From assembly GCF_014200435.1 (NCBI RefSeq), contig NZ_JACHBR010000002.1:1511421-1575420 (forward strand): a DNA stretch of 64,000 bases. The letters are read 5' to 3'. The stretch is from Sphaerisporangium krabiense (GTDB taxonomy: Bacteria; Actinomycetota; Actinomycetes; Streptosporangiales; Streptosporangiaceae). The notes beneath the pieces are model-generated. The model was not told the DNA's origin, made no database searches, and saw only the letters and a list, made by a program, of their open reading frames with translations. The translations under genes and the position numbers were made by a program. Positions 32,209-40,811 of the stretch are shown one piece after another; position 1 is the first letter of the stretch, and each line of letters opens with the position of its first letter.

Positions 32209-33129
32209 GTGATCGAAGTCAGGGAATTGACCAAACGCTACGGCGGCGCCCTCGCCGTGGACCGGCTGTCCTTCGAGGTGGGCCCCGGGCGGGTGACCGG
32301 CTTCCTCGGCCCCAACGGCGCGGGGAAGACCACCACCATGCGGGCCCTGCTCGGCCTGTGCGCCCCCGCCTCGGGCGCGGCGCTCGTCGGCGGACGCCCC
32401 TACGCCGCGCTGCGCCGGCCGCTGCGTCACGTCGGAGCCCTGCTCGACGCCGGGGCCGTGCACGGCGGGCGGCGCGCGCTGGACCACCTCGGATGGCTCG
32501 CGCGCAGCAACGGCATCGGCGCGGCGCGCGTGCCGGAGGTTCTGGAGCAGGCCGGCCTGGCCGGGGTCGCCCGGCAGCGGGTCGGCGGGTTCTCCCTCGG
32601 CATGAAGCAGCGGCTCGGCATCGCCGCCGCGCTGCTCGGCGACCCCGGCGTGCTGGTGTTCGACGAGCCGGTCAACGGGCTGGACGCCGACGGCGTGCGG
32701 TGGATACGCGGGCTCATGCGCGAGCTGGCGGCGGGCGGGCGCACGGTGCTGCTGTCCAGCCACCTGATGAGCGAGATGGAGCTCACCGCCGACCGGCTCA
32801 TCGTCATCGGGCGCGGCCGGCTCGTCGCCGACACCTCCGTGCGCGACCTCGCCGAACGCTACCGGCGGGGCGTCCTGGTGCGTTCGCCCCGCGCCGGCGA
32901 CCTGGCCCGCGCGCTGGCCGAGGCCGGGGCGGAGGTGACCGCCGAGCCCGGCGGCGGCCTGTCGGTGCGCGGGATGGAGGCCCCGGCGATCGGCGACCTG
33001 GCCGCACGCCACGGGATCCCCCTGCACGAGGCGACCCCGCGCGGCGCGTCGCTGGAGGAGGCGTACCTCCGCCTGATCGAGGACGCGGCCGAGCACCGCG
33101 CCGCCACCGGGACGGGGGCCTCGCGATGA
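32209..33129 (+). CDS. ABC transporter ATP-binding protein (BcrA-like)
   Basis: 306 residues from GTG 32209 (VIEVRELTKRYGGALAVDRL). Walker A GPNGAGKTT, signature FSLGMKQRLGIAAALL (S-L-G-M in place of the usual SGG), Walker B VLVFDEPVNGLDADGV and the LSSHLMSEMELTADR switch are all present. The C-terminal region resembles bacitracin-type BcrA/antimicrobial-peptide transporters. There is no Shine-Dalgarno, so the message may be leaderless. The stop overlaps the permease start (ATGA). It is divergent from a two-component system and probably induced by it. Confidence 0.92.
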   Translation: MIEVRELTKRYGGALAVDRLSFEVGPGRVTGFLGPNGAGKTTTMRALLGLCAPASGAALVGGRPYAALRRPLRHVGALLDAGAVHGGRRALDHLGWLARSNGIGAARVPEVLEQAGLAGVARQRVGGFSLGMKQRLGIAAALLGDPGVLVFDEPVNGLDADGVRWIRGLMRELAAGGRTVLLSSHLMSEMELTADRLIVIGRGRLVADTSVRDLAERYRRGVLVRSPRAGDLARALAEAGAEVTAEPGGGLSVRGMEAPAIGDLAARHGIPLHEATPRGASLEEAYLRLIEDAAEHRAATGTGASR

Positions 33130-33965
33130 CCGGCACGGACACCGCCCCCTCCGCCATGCGGGAGATGGGCGACGCGGCCGGCGCGGAGTGGGTGAAGCTG
33201 CGGTCGGTGCGCTCGACCTATTACGTGCTCGGCGTGGCCCTGCTGATCGTGGCGCTCACGGCCCTGCTGAGCCTGCAGGCGGTGAGCGCGTGGGACGCCG
33301 CGTCACCGGAGCTCCGCGCCCGGTGGCGCGGCATCACGGCCGAGGAGTACTTCCTGCCGTTCGTCCAGCTGGTGATCGGCGTGCTCGGGGTGCTCACGAT
33401 CACCTCGGAGTACGCCTCGGGCATGGTCGGCGCCGCCCTGCTCGCGGTCCCGCGGCGCGGGCGGCTGCTCGCGGCCAAGGCGGTGGTGCTCGCGGCGGTG
33501 TCGTTCGCCGCCGGTGTGGTCGTGCTGTCCGGCGTCGCCGCGGCCGCCGGATGGGTCCGGGGCGACCGGCCGATTCCCGGCTTCGAGGCGTCGTTCACGC
33601 AGCAGGTTCCCCTGCTCGTGTGCATGGGCCTGTCGGTGACGGTGGTGGCGCTGGTGGCGTTCGGCCTGGCCACGCTGACGCGCTCGACGGCGGGCGCCGT
33701 CGTCGCCGTGGCCGGCCTGACGTTCGTGCTCCCGACGCTCGCGCTGGGGTTCCTGCCCGAGCCGTGGAACGTCCGGCTGGCCAGGATCCTGCCCGCGAAC
33801 CTGCCGGACCAGCTCGCCGGCGTGGCTCCGGACCCCGACATCCCGCAGGGGCCGTTCGCGCGCAGCGGCGGCCTGCCACCGCTCGCCGCGCTGGCCGTGG
33901 CGGTGGCCTACGTCGTCGTGACGCTGGGGGCGGCGGCGGTCGCCTTCTCCCGCAGGGATCCCTGA
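33126..33965 (+). CDS. ABC transporter permease
   Basis: 279 residues from ATG 33126 within the ATPase stop codon. Six hydrophobic helices are visible, beginning YYVLGVALLIVALTALLSLQ. The family-typical early EWVKLRSVRSTYY and the middle TSEYASGMVGAALLAVPRRG match ABC-2/BcrB-like permeases. Together with the ATPase it probably exports or removes a membrane-active compound, in the pathway sensed by the divergent kinase. Confidence 0.9.
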   Translation: MTGTDTAPSAMREMGDAAGAEWVKLRSVRSTYYVLGVALLIVALTALLSLQAVSAWDAASPELRARWRGITAEEYFLPFVQLVIGVLGVLTITSEYASGMVGAALLAVPRRGRLLAAKAVVLAAVSFAAGVVVLSGVAAAAGWVRGDRPIPGFEASFTQQVPLLVCMGLSVTVVALVAFGLATLTRSTAGAVVAVAGLTFVLPTLALGFLPEPWNVRLARILPANLPDQLAGVAPDPDIPQGPFARSGGLPPLAALAVAVAYVVVTLGAAAVAFSRRDP

Positions 33966-33990
33966 ACCCACGCCGCCCGGAGCGCCCGTC

Positions 33991-34797
33991 CTACGGCTTG
34001 CGGCCCACCGCGGCGTACATGTTGGTGGCCGTGTCCGGGAGAGGCTCGTCCCCCGGGGCCGGGTGCCAGCGGGGCATCGGGACGACGCCGGGGTCGAGCA
34101 GTTCCAGGCCGGTGAACAGGCGCTCCACCTCGGCGCGGCCGCGCAGGTACATCGGGATGCCGCGGCCGGTGTACTCGCGGGCCAGGCGCTCCGACTCCGG
34201 GGCGAGGTCGCCGGTGGGGATGGTGATGGCGAGGTGGCTGCCCGAGGCGAGCGGCCGCAGGAGCGCCTCCACCACCTGCCGGGCGTGCTCCACGAACTGG
34301 AGCGTCGCTATCACGGTCAGCGCGACCGGCCGGGAGAGATCGATCACCTGGTGGAGTGTGGCGTCCGCGAGGAGCGTCTCGGGGGCGCGCATGTCGGCCT
34401 GGATGTAGGCGATGCGCCCCTCGGGCGTGCCGGTCAGCAGGGCGCGCGCGTGCGTCAGCACGATGGGGTCGTTGTCGACGTAGACGATGCGCGCGTCGGG
34501 CGCGGTCTCCTGGACCACCTCGTGCAGGTTCGGCGACGAGGGGATGCCGGTGCCGACGTCGATGAACTGCCGCATGCCCAGGCCGGTGAGGTGGCGGGCC
34601 ATCCGGTGCATGCAGGCGCGGTTGGCCAGCATCGAGGTGCGCAGTCCCGGCCAGCCGGCCAGCACCGTGGCCGCGGTCTCCCGGTCGGCGGCGAAGTTGT
34701 CCTTGCCGCCCATGATGTAGTCGTAGACCCGCGCCGAGTGCGGCCGGTCGGTCTGCAGGTCGACCGGGGCGTTCCGGTCCTGGGGGGCGTCCGACAT
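33991..34797 (-). CDS. Methyltransf_19 (DUF574) SAM-dependent methyltransferase
   Basis: 268 residues. Actinobacteria-specific family: the start PHSARVYDYIMGGKDNFAAD is diagnostic, followed by the SAM site FIDVGTGIPSSPNLHEV, then RIVYVDNDPIVLTHARALL and YIQADMRAPETLL. Members are numerous in actinomycetes and their substrates are mostly unknown. ATG 34797 gives the usual short N-terminal tail. It is transcribed alone. The 277 bases upstream, shared with the divergent beta-propeller gene, hold no other gene that I can see. Confidence 0.92.
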   Translation of the reverse strand: MSDAPQDRNAPVDLQTDRPHSARVYDYIMGGKDNFAADRETAATVLAGWPGLRTSMLANRACMHRMARHLTGLGMRQFIDVGTGIPSSPNLHEVVQETAPDARIVYVDNDPIVLTHARALLTGTPEGRIAYIQADMRAPETLLADATLHQVIDLSRPVALTVIATLQFVEHARQVVEALLRPLASGSHLAITIPTGDLAPESERLAREYTGRGIPMYLRGRAEVERLFTGLELLDPGVVPMPRWHPAPGDEPLPDTATNMYAAVGRKP

Positions 34798-35074
34798 CTC
34801 TGGTCACTGCCTTCCGTTCGCTCCCGCCGTACGGTCACGGCCGCGCACTCAAGATCAACCTTAGTGTGCGGAACCATCCACATACCGCCGGTTCCCTCAT
34901 ATCGTGCCTGTGCCGCACCGCCTGGGGAACCAGGTGACCCGGATGGTCCGCCGGGCGGGGCCGGCGGGGCCGGAATCAGGGGCCCCTATGGGGCCCCGGA
35001 AAGGCGATCACGCCCCTGACCGGCCATGTCTTCCCCCAGCACGGGTGAATGTTGTCTATTGTTTCGACGTGCCG

Positions 35075-35986
35075 ATGAAAAATCAGGACTCTCTCAACGA
35101 CCCTCACGCGGCCGTGCCGCGACCCCGCCCCGACCAGGCCACGGTCGTCGTCGCCCCACCGCACGACACGCCCGGTTCCTGGGCGGGCGCGCCGAGCGCC
35201 GTCCTCAGCGACGGGGTGATCTACCTGGCCTACCGCCTCCGCCGGCCTATCGGCGAGGGGCGCGGCTACGCCGTCGTGGTCGCCCGCTCCGCCGACGGTG
35301 AGCGCTTCGAGACGATCTACACGCTTCAGCGTGAGGAGGTGGACACCGAGTCCCTGGAGCGCCCCGCGCTGGTCCGCACCCCCGAGGGACTGTGGCGGCT
35401 CTACATCAGCTGCGCCACCTACGACTCCAAGCACTGGCGGGTGGAGTTGCTCGAAGCGACCGACCCGTCCCGGTTCGACCCGGCCGCCCGGCAGGTCGTC
35501 CTGCCAGGGGACCCCAAGACCGGGGTGAAGGACCCGGTGATCGTGCGTCACGACGGCGTGTGGCACCTGTGGGCCTCCTGCCACCCGCTCGCCGACCCCG
35601 GCGAGGAGGACCAGATGGTCAGCGACTACGCCACCAGCGAGGACGGCGTGGTCTGGACCTGGCACGGCACCGCGCTCAGCGGCCGTCCCGGCTGCTGGGA
35701 CTCCCGCGGCGCCCGGGTCACCACGGTGGTCAGGCACGAGGGCGCGCTCGTCGCCGCCTATGACGGCCGCGCCACCGCGGGGGAGAACTACGAGGAGCGC
35801 ACGGGCCTCGCCACGGGCTCCGACCACGCGACGCTGACCCCGGTCGGTGAGGAGCCGTTCGCCGTCTCGCCGTACGGCGGGCTGCGCTACCTCGACATCG
35901 TCGAGCTCCCCGACGGCCGCAAGCGCCTGTACTACGAGTACACCCGGCAGGACGGCGCCCACGAACTGCGCACCGAACTGCGCTGA
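35075..35986 (+). CDS. Five-bladed beta-propeller protein, glycosidase-like
   Basis: 303 residues from ATG 35075 ([20 protein letters not shown]); an in-frame GTG at 35069 and an upstream ATG at 34904 are alternatives. Repeated blade-like patterns are visible: [18 protein letters not shown], then [55 protein letters not shown] and [20 protein letters not shown]. This resembles GH43/GH32/GH130-like propellers, but I cannot place a catalytic triad with confidence. There is no signal peptide, so it acts in the cytosol, perhaps on a sugar conjugate. A large hairpin follows. Confidence 0.7.
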   Translation: MKNQDSLNDPHAAVPRPRPDQATVVVAPPHDTPGSWAGAPSAVLSDGVIYLAYRLRRPIGEGRGYAVVVARSADGERFETIYTLQREEVDTESLERPALVRTPEGLWRLYISCATYDSKHWRVELLEATDPSRFDPAARQVVLPGDPKTGVKDPVIVRHDGVWHLWASCHPLADPGEEDQMVSDYATSEDGVVWTWHGTALSGRPGCWDSRGARVTTVVRHEGALVAAYDGRATAGENYEERTGLATGSDHATLTPVGEEPFAVSPYGGLRYLDIVELPDGRKRLYYEYTRQDGAHELRTELR

Positions 35987-36002
35987 CCCGGCGAGCCCCT
36001 AG

Positions 36003-36053
36003 GGCGAACCCCGGCATCGGGACGGGCGAGGGGTCCCCTGCCGGGGATTCGCC
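36003..36053 (+). terminator. Large hairpin after propeller gene
   Basis: GGCGAACCCCGGCA (36003-36016) pairs with TGCCGGGGATTCGCC (36039-36053) with one bulged A. It starts 17 bases after the stop. A TATGAT (36077-36082) beyond it may be the -10 of the next gene. Confidence 0.6.
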
Positions 36054-36144
36054 AACGAACCGGAGCTATCACTCCGTATGATGGGCGGAGGCCGCCCGCC
36101 CCGTGGGTGGCCGCGCCCATCGCAGAGACGCACGGGAGCCGCTC

Positions 36145-36606
36145 ATGGAGCACGTCGGGACCACCGAGTCCGCCGGGTTGCCGGCGGGCGGCGCGGGGGG
36201 AGTCGTCGGCCGGTATTTCGCCATGTGGAACACCGGTGACTGCGCCGCGGCGGAGGAGATCGTCGCGCCGGGCTGGGGCGACCACGCCCATCCCGAGGTG
36301 CGCGGCCCGGAGGGGGTGCGCGAGGCGGTGGCACGGGTCCGCGCGGCCCGTCCCGGCCTGCGCTTCGCCATCGAGGCGTATCTGGGCGACGGCGAACTGG
36401 TGGCGGCCGTGGGCACGGCGGCGGCCGGCGCGAGCGACGCGGGCACGCCGCTGATCTGGCTGGTCCGTCTCGAGGGCGGCCGGATGGCCGAGATGTGGAC
36501 CTACGCCGGCGCCGCGGGTCAGGTGATGCCGGCGGGCCTCCGGGTCAGGGGAGGCGCGGGCGGCCGTTGCGGGCCTGGCGCTGGCCCGGTGGGCGGTCGC
36601 CCATGA
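36145..36606 (+). CDS. SnoaL-like/ester-cyclase-like protein
   Basis: 153 residues from ATG 36145, with CGGGAG upstream. The core (VVGRYFAMWNTGDCAAAEEI, then PGWGDHAHPEVRGPEGVREA and WLVRLEGGRMAEMWTYA) is an NTF2/SnoaL-like fold, in which the Asp/His pair DHAHP could be catalytic. A final Gly/Arg-rich tail of about 25 residues (from LRVRGG) is unusual and lies entirely within the 62-base overlap with the sulfotransferase gene, suggesting a lost earlier stop. Function unknown. Confidence 0.78.
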   Translation: MEHVGTTESAGLPAGGAGGVVGRYFAMWNTGDCAAAEEIVAPGWGDHAHPEVRGPEGVREAVARVRAARPGLRFAIEAYLGDGELVAAVGTAAAGASDAGTPLIWLVRLEGGRMAEMWTYAGAAGQVMPAGLRVRGGAGGRCGPGAGPVGGRP

Positions 36607-37534
36607 GGCCGCCCGAGCGTTCGCGGGGGCGCAGCCAGTCGCCGAAGTCCTCGCCCGTGACCTCCTGGAGCAGGGCGATGTCCTCCTCGAAGCGCGGGAT
36701 GAGGGCCTGGCGCTGCTCCCAGCTCAGCGGGCGGCGCGGCCTGCCGTTGTCCTGGAGCGCGCCTTCCAGCGACTCGGTGAGGCGGCCCGCGAGCGGGCCG
36801 GGCAGGTGGCGCCCGACGGCGGCCCCGGCGCGGATCACGCGGGACAGCGCCTGGTGGCGCAGCGTCCGCTCGGGATGGGCGGTGACGTTCTCGCGCGGCA
36901 CCTCGGAGATGACGCCCCGTTCCACGCCGAGGAACCCGCAGATGCGGTCGAGGGTCTTCAGCGGCTCGTCGACGAGGTCGCGGTAGCGGAACACCAGCAC
37001 GTTGTCCCGTGGGAACAGCCCGTACAGGTGGCGAAGCTGCTCGCCGTACCTGCCGAGCGCGACGTAGTGCCAGAAGGCCGACCACCCCGCCGCGATCCTG
37101 CGTTCCTCCTCGGCGCAGGCGCGCACCACGTCGCCCACGGGTTCGAGCCCGGCCGACCACAGGTGCGTCCAGTTGGAGTGCGCCCGCTCGACCGGGTCGC
37201 GCAGGACGACGATGAGCCTGGCGTCCGGGATCGCCGCGCGGATGCGGAGCTGCGCCCCCCGGTCGTACAGGTAGAACGGCGTGGACTCGCCCTTGAGCGT
37301 GCCCGGGGGCGCGGCGTCGAACAGCGCCTCGTAGTCGTCGCGGCGCCATACGTGCTCGCGGAAGGTCTGCGCGTCTCCCGGACCGCCGCGTGTGGGCGGC
37401 GGTCCGTCGGTGAGGAAGTGCTTGGGCTCCTTGACGGCGGACAGGAAGAGCGCCGGGTGTCGGGCGAGCGCCGCGTGCAAGGCCGTGGTGGCGGCCTTGG
37501 GGGCTCCGATCACCAGGAAGTCCGGTAGAGCCAT
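36545..37534 (-). CDS. Sulfotransferase-family protein
   Basis: 329 residues. The PAPS-binding signatures are clear: 5'-phosphosulfate loop VIGAPKAATTALHAALARHP at the start and the 3'-phosphate segment VVLRDPVERAHSNWTH near residue 115. The central KGESTPFYLYD fits bacterial sulfotransferases acting on small molecules or sugars. It transfers sulfate from PAPS to a hydroxyl or amine acceptor; the acceptor is not identifiable. The C-terminus is a basic low-complexity tail. ATG 37534 has GAGGGGAT upstream and a strong TATAAT promoter at 37573-37568. Confidence 0.9.
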   Translation of the reverse strand: MALPDFLVIGAPKAATTALHAALARHPALFLSAVKEPKHFLTDGPPPTRGGPGDAQTFREHVWRRDDYEALFDAAPPGTLKGESTPFYLYDRGAQLRIRAAIPDARLIVVLRDPVERAHSNWTHLWSAGLEPVGDVVRACAEEERRIAAGWSAFWHYVALGRYGEQLRHLYGLFPRDNVLVFRYRDLVDEPLKTLDRICGFLGVERGVISEVPRENVTAHPERTLRHQALSRVIRAGAAVGRHLPGPLAGRLTESLEGALQDNGRPRRPLSWEQRQALIPRFEEDIALLQEVTGEDFGDWLRPRERSGGLMGDRPPGQRQARNGRPRLP

Positions 37535-37567
37535 CCGATCCCCTCGGTGAAGACGGCAATATGGATC

Positions 37568-37573
37568 ATTATA
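37568..37573 (-). promoter_or_regulatory. Consensus TATAAT -10 of the sulfotransferase gene
   Basis: A perfect TATAAT on the minus strand sits in a clearly AT-rich stretch (37555-37605), 34 bases before the start codon. The -35 region is poor. Confidence 0.5.
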
Positions 37574-37718
37574 CCCACTTAATACATAGGAAAAGGGGAT
37601 ATTGCCGGAGCATGGCGATCACTTGGCCGGAAGTGGCCGCATCAGGAGGGATTTCGTTCTTCCCGGGAGGAACGCGACACTCCCCGGGCGGATGGCACGG
37701 GCGCGGGGTGGGATGTCC

Positions 37719-38420
37719 TCAGGTGAGCGTGGCGCCGACGAGATGGCCGATGCCGAAGGTGACGGCGGCGGCGGCCGCGCCCAGCAGGAGCTGCCTGGCG
37801 CCGCTCGCCAGGGGAGAGCGCGAGGTCAGCCGTCCCACCACGGCGCCCGTGCCGGCCAGCCCGAGGGCGGTCAGCACGATGGCGGCGACCACCGAGGTGA
37901 AGCCGAACAGGAAGGGGAGGACGGGGACGAGCGCGCCGATCGAGAACGCCACGAACGACGACCCGGCCGCCAGCCACGGCGAGGGCAGGTCGTCGGGGTC
38001 CACCCCGAGCTCCTCGCGGGCGTGCACCCGCCAGGCGACGTCGTCGCGGCTGTGGAGCTGCCGCGCCACCTCCCGGGCCAGCTCGGGCGTGAGGCCGCGC
38101 GACTCGTAGAGGGCCGCCAGCTCGTCCTCCTCCGCCTGCGGGTTCCTGGCGATCTCGAGGCGCTCGACGGCGATCTCGGCGAGCGTCATCTCCGACTGGG
38201 AGCGCACCGAGGTGTACTCGCCGGTGGCCATCGAGAACGCCCCGGCGGCCAGCCCGGCGAGCCCGGCCACGGTCACGGTCTTGGCACCGGCGCCGCCGCC
38301 CACCACGCCGGCGATCAGCGAGGCGTTGGACACGAGCCCGTCCATCACGCCGAACACGGCGGGGCGCAACCAGCCCCCGGTCACGTCCCTGTGGCGGTGG
38401 TGGATCTCAGCCCTTGTCAT
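37719..38420 (-). CDS. VIT1/CCC1-family metal transporter
   Basis: 233 residues from ATG 38420 (MTRAEIHHRHRDVTGGWLRP); an upstream in-frame ATG would add five. The family signature is strong: AVFGVMDGLVSNASLIAGVV, then AAGAFSMATGEYTSVRSQSE and the cytosolic metal-binding-domain helix EEDELAALYESRGLTPELAR, ending in two further membrane helices. Homologues move Fe2+ or Mn2+ across the membrane. About 35 upstream bases separate it from the MocR stop; both run leftward. Confidence 0.92.
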   Translation of the reverse strand: MTRAEIHHRHRDVTGGWLRPAVFGVMDGLVSNASLIAGVVGGGAGAKTVTVAGLAGLAAGAFSMATGEYTSVRSQSEMTLAEIAVERLEIARNPQAEEDELAALYESRGLTPELAREVARQLHSRDDVAWRVHAREELGVDPDDLPSPWLAAGSSFVAFSIGALVPVLPFLFGFTSVVAAIVLTALGLAGTGAVVGRLTSRSPLASGARQLLLGAAAAAVTFGIGHLVGATLT

Positions 38421-38465
38421 ACCAGAACTGTACAAATGCCAAGCGCTGCCGGGTGAACGGGCGTG

Positions 38466-39821
38466 TCATTCGTCGGCGGCGTCCTCCGGGGTGCGCCGGG
38501 CCAGCGCCGCCAGGACGGCCAGGGCCTCGGACAGGACCTCCACGGGCGGGGAGGCGAGGCCGAGGCGCACGGCCGAGGGCGCGCTGCGGGCGCTGACGGC
38601 GAAGGACGCGGCCGGCGTGACCGCGATGCCCCGGCGCGCCGCCGCCGCGACGAAGGTCTCGGCGCGCCACGGCGGGGGCAGCTCCCACCAGGAGAAGTAG
38701 GCGTGTGGATCGGTCCGGACGGCGAACCCGGCCAGGTGGCGCGCGGCCACCCGCTGGCGCAGCGCGGCGTCGCGGCGCTTGGCCCGCTCGACCTCGGCCA
38801 CGGCGCCGTCCGCGATCCAGCGGGCCGCGGCCGACAGGGCGAAGCCGGTGGCCGTCCAGGCCCCCGACCGCAGCGCGGCGGCGACGGGCGCCGACAGCTC
38901 GGCGGGGGGCAGCGCGAACCCGGCCGTCAGGCCGGGGGCCAGCCGCTTGGACAGGCTGTCGGCGAGAACGGTGCGCTCGGGGGCGAGCGCGGCGAGCGGC
39001 GGCTCGCCGTCCTCGCGGAGGAAGGCCCAGATCGCGTCCTCGACGGCGTACAGCCCGAGGGCGCGCAGCGTGGCGGCCAGGTCCGCGCGCCGCGCGGGCG
39101 GCATGGTGAGGCCGAGCGGGTTGTGCAGGGTGGTCTGCAGGTAGACCGCGCGCAGCGGGGCCCGGCGGTGCGCGGCGGCCAGCGCGTCCGGGCGCATCCC
39201 GGCCTCGTCGGCGGCGACGGGGACGAGCGTGACGCCGAGCCGTCCGGCGATGGCCTTGATCATGGGGTAGGTGAGGGCGTCGACGCCGAGCCGTCCTCCG
39301 GCGGGGATCAGCGCCGCGACCGCGCCCGCCACCGCCTGCCTGCCGTTCCCGGCGAACAGCACCCGCGCCGGGTCGGGCTCCCAGCCGCCCCTGGCGATCA
39401 GCCGGGCCGTCGCCTCGCGCGCCTCGGGCGTGCCGGACGGCCCGGCCGGGAGCAGGGCGGAGGCCAGCACGTCGGGCCGCAGGAGGCCGCCGAGCGCCCC
39501 GGCGAGCAGGGCGGCCTGCCCTTCGACGACCGGGTAGTTGAGCTCCAGGTCGACACGCGCGGCGCCGGGCTCGACCAGGGACGGTCCCGGGGACCGCTCC
39601 CCGGCCCTGACGAACGTGCCCCGGCCCACCTCTCCGGTGACCAGCCCGCGGCGGCCGAGCTCCCGGTACACGCGGGCGGCGGTGGAGCCCGCGATGCCCC
39701 GGCGGCGGGCGAACGCGCGCTGGGGCGGCAGGCGGTCGCCGGGACGCAGCCGCCCGGCGGCGATGTCGGCGGCCAGGGCGTCCGCGATGCTCCGATAGTC
39801 CTCCACCACGCCTCGTCTCAT
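38466..39821 (-). CDS. MocR-type GntR/aminotransferase regulator
   Basis: 451 residues from ATG 39821. An N-terminal GntR winged helix (YRSIADALAADIAAGRLRPG, then GIAGSTAARVYRELGRRGLV, residues 8-75) is fused to a type-I PLP aminotransferase-like domain, with FAGNGRQAVAGAVAALIPAG and the PLP-lysine in LADSLSKRLAPGL. MocR proteins bind PLP and regulate, often a divergent gene. Two direct repeats lie in the gap to the alpha/beta hydrolase (39840-39873), so that gene is the likely target. Confidence 0.92.
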   Translation of the reverse strand: MRRGVVEDYRSIADALAADIAAGRLRPGDRLPPQRAFARRRGIAGSTAARVYRELGRRGLVTGEVGRGTFVRAGERSPGPSLVEPGAARVDLELNYPVVEGQAALLAGALGGLLRPDVLASALLPAGPSGTPEAREATARLIARGGWEPDPARVLFAGNGRQAVAGAVAALIPAGGRLGVDALTYPMIKAIAGRLGVTLVPVAADEAGMRPDALAAAHRRAPLRAVYLQTTLHNPLGLTMPPARRADLAATLRALGLYAVEDAIWAFLREDGEPPLAALAPERTVLADSLSKRLAPGLTAGFALPPAELSAPVAAALRSGAWTATGFALSAAARWIADGAVAEVERAKRRDAALRQRVAARHLAGFAVRTDPHAYFSWWELPPPWRAETFVAAAARRGIAVTPAASFAVSARSAPSAVRLGLASPPVEVLSEALAVLAALARRTPEDAADE

Positions 39822-39839
39822 TCGACGGCAAAGCCAGCT

Positions 39840-39893
39840 ATTGCACCGAGCGCAAAGATAGCATTGCACCGAGGTCGGCGCCCCTTCTAGCAT
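39840..39893. promoter_or_regulatory. MocR direct repeats and hydrolase promoter
   Basis: ATTGCACCGAG occurs twice (39840-39850 and 39863-39873), 23 bases apart, as MocR-type sites do. The second copy contains TTGCAC (39865-39870), which with TAGCAT (39888-39893) at 17 bases forms a promoter for the rightward hydrolase. Binding and promoter thus overlap. Confidence 0.65.
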
Positions 39894-39935
39894 CGCTCTC
39901 AGCGCGGCACACGACCGCGCGGGACGGGGGATCCG

Positions 39936-40766
39936 GTGAAGGTCAGGACGGGGCGCGCGGTCGTGAACGGCGTCACGATCGCCTACGACGACGCGGGCGC
40001 CGGCGAGCCCCTGGTACTCGTGCACGGGCACCCTTTCGACCGCTCGATGTGGGCGCCGCAGATCGCCGCGCTCGCCGGTCCCGCCCGGCGCGTCGTCGTG
40101 CCCGACCTGCGCGGCTACGGGGAGAGCGGGGTCGTCCCCGGCACGACGCCACTCGGCGCGTTCGCGCGCGACATCGCCGCCCTGCTCGACCACCTCGGGC
40201 TGGACCGGGCCGTGATCGGCGGCCTGTCGATGGGCGGCCAGATCGTCATGGAGTTCTACCGCCTCTTCCCCGAGCGGGTGCGCGGGCTGCTGCTCGCCGA
40301 CACCTTCGCCGGGGCCGACACGGCCGAGGGCCGGCGGGCCCGGCGGGGCCAGGCCGAGCGCCTGCTGCGCGAGGGCATGGGCCCCTATGCCGAGGAGGTG
40401 CTGACCAAGATGATCGCCCCCTACAACGTCGCGGCCCGGCCCGAGGTCGCCGCGCACGTGCTCGGCATGATGCGCGCCGCCCCGCCCGCGGGGGCCGCGG
40501 CGGCGCTGCGCGGCCGGGCCGAGCGCCCTTGCTACGGGGACCTGCTGGGCACGGTCACGGTGCCGACGCTGGTCGTGGTCGGCCGGGACGACGAGTTCAC
40601 CCCCGTGTCCGACGCCGAGTACATGCGCGACCGCGTCCCCGGGGCCGCGCTCGTGGTGATCGAGGGCGCCGCCCACCTGCCCAACCTGGAACGCCCACGG
40701 CGGTTCAACCAGGCTCTCCGCGGCCTGCTGTCCGCCGTCGAGGACGCCGCCGCCCTGGCGTCCTAG
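39936..40766 (+). CDS. Alpha/beta-fold hydrolase
   Basis: 276 residues from GTG 39936. Canonical fold: LVLVHGHPFDRSMWAPQIAA (oxyanion region), the nucleophile elbow GGLSMGGQIVMEFYRLFPER with the catalytic serine, acid in VVVGRDDEFTPVSDAE and His in EGAAHLPNLERPRRF. The triad is complete. It resembles pimeloyl-ester carboxylesterase/haloperoxidase-like esterases, substrate unknown. It is divergent from a MocR regulator, which could hint at an amine- or vitamin-related substrate, but this is inference. Confidence 0.9.
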   Translation: MKVRTGRAVVNGVTIAYDDAGAGEPLVLVHGHPFDRSMWAPQIAALAGPARRVVVPDLRGYGESGVVPGTTPLGAFARDIAALLDHLGLDRAVIGGLSMGGQIVMEFYRLFPERVRGLLLADTFAGADTAEGRRARRGQAERLLREGMGPYAEEVLTKMIAPYNVAARPEVAAHVLGMMRAAPPAGAAAALRGRAERPCYGDLLGTVTVPTLVVVGRDDEFTPVSDAEYMRDRVPGAALVVIEGAAHLPNLERPRRFNQALRGLLSAVEDAAALAS

Positions 40767-40806
40767 GCCGCCGCGCCCCCTGATCGCTTCCCGGGGGCGC
40801 GGCGGC
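40767..40806. terminator. Bidirectional hairpin, 14-bp perfect stem
   Basis: GCCGCCGCGCCCCC (40767-40780) pairs perfectly with GGGGGCGCGGCGGC (40793-40806). It lies exactly between the stops of the convergent hydrolase (40766) and exporter (40812). Confidence 0.75.
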
Positions 40807-40811
40807 GGGTC

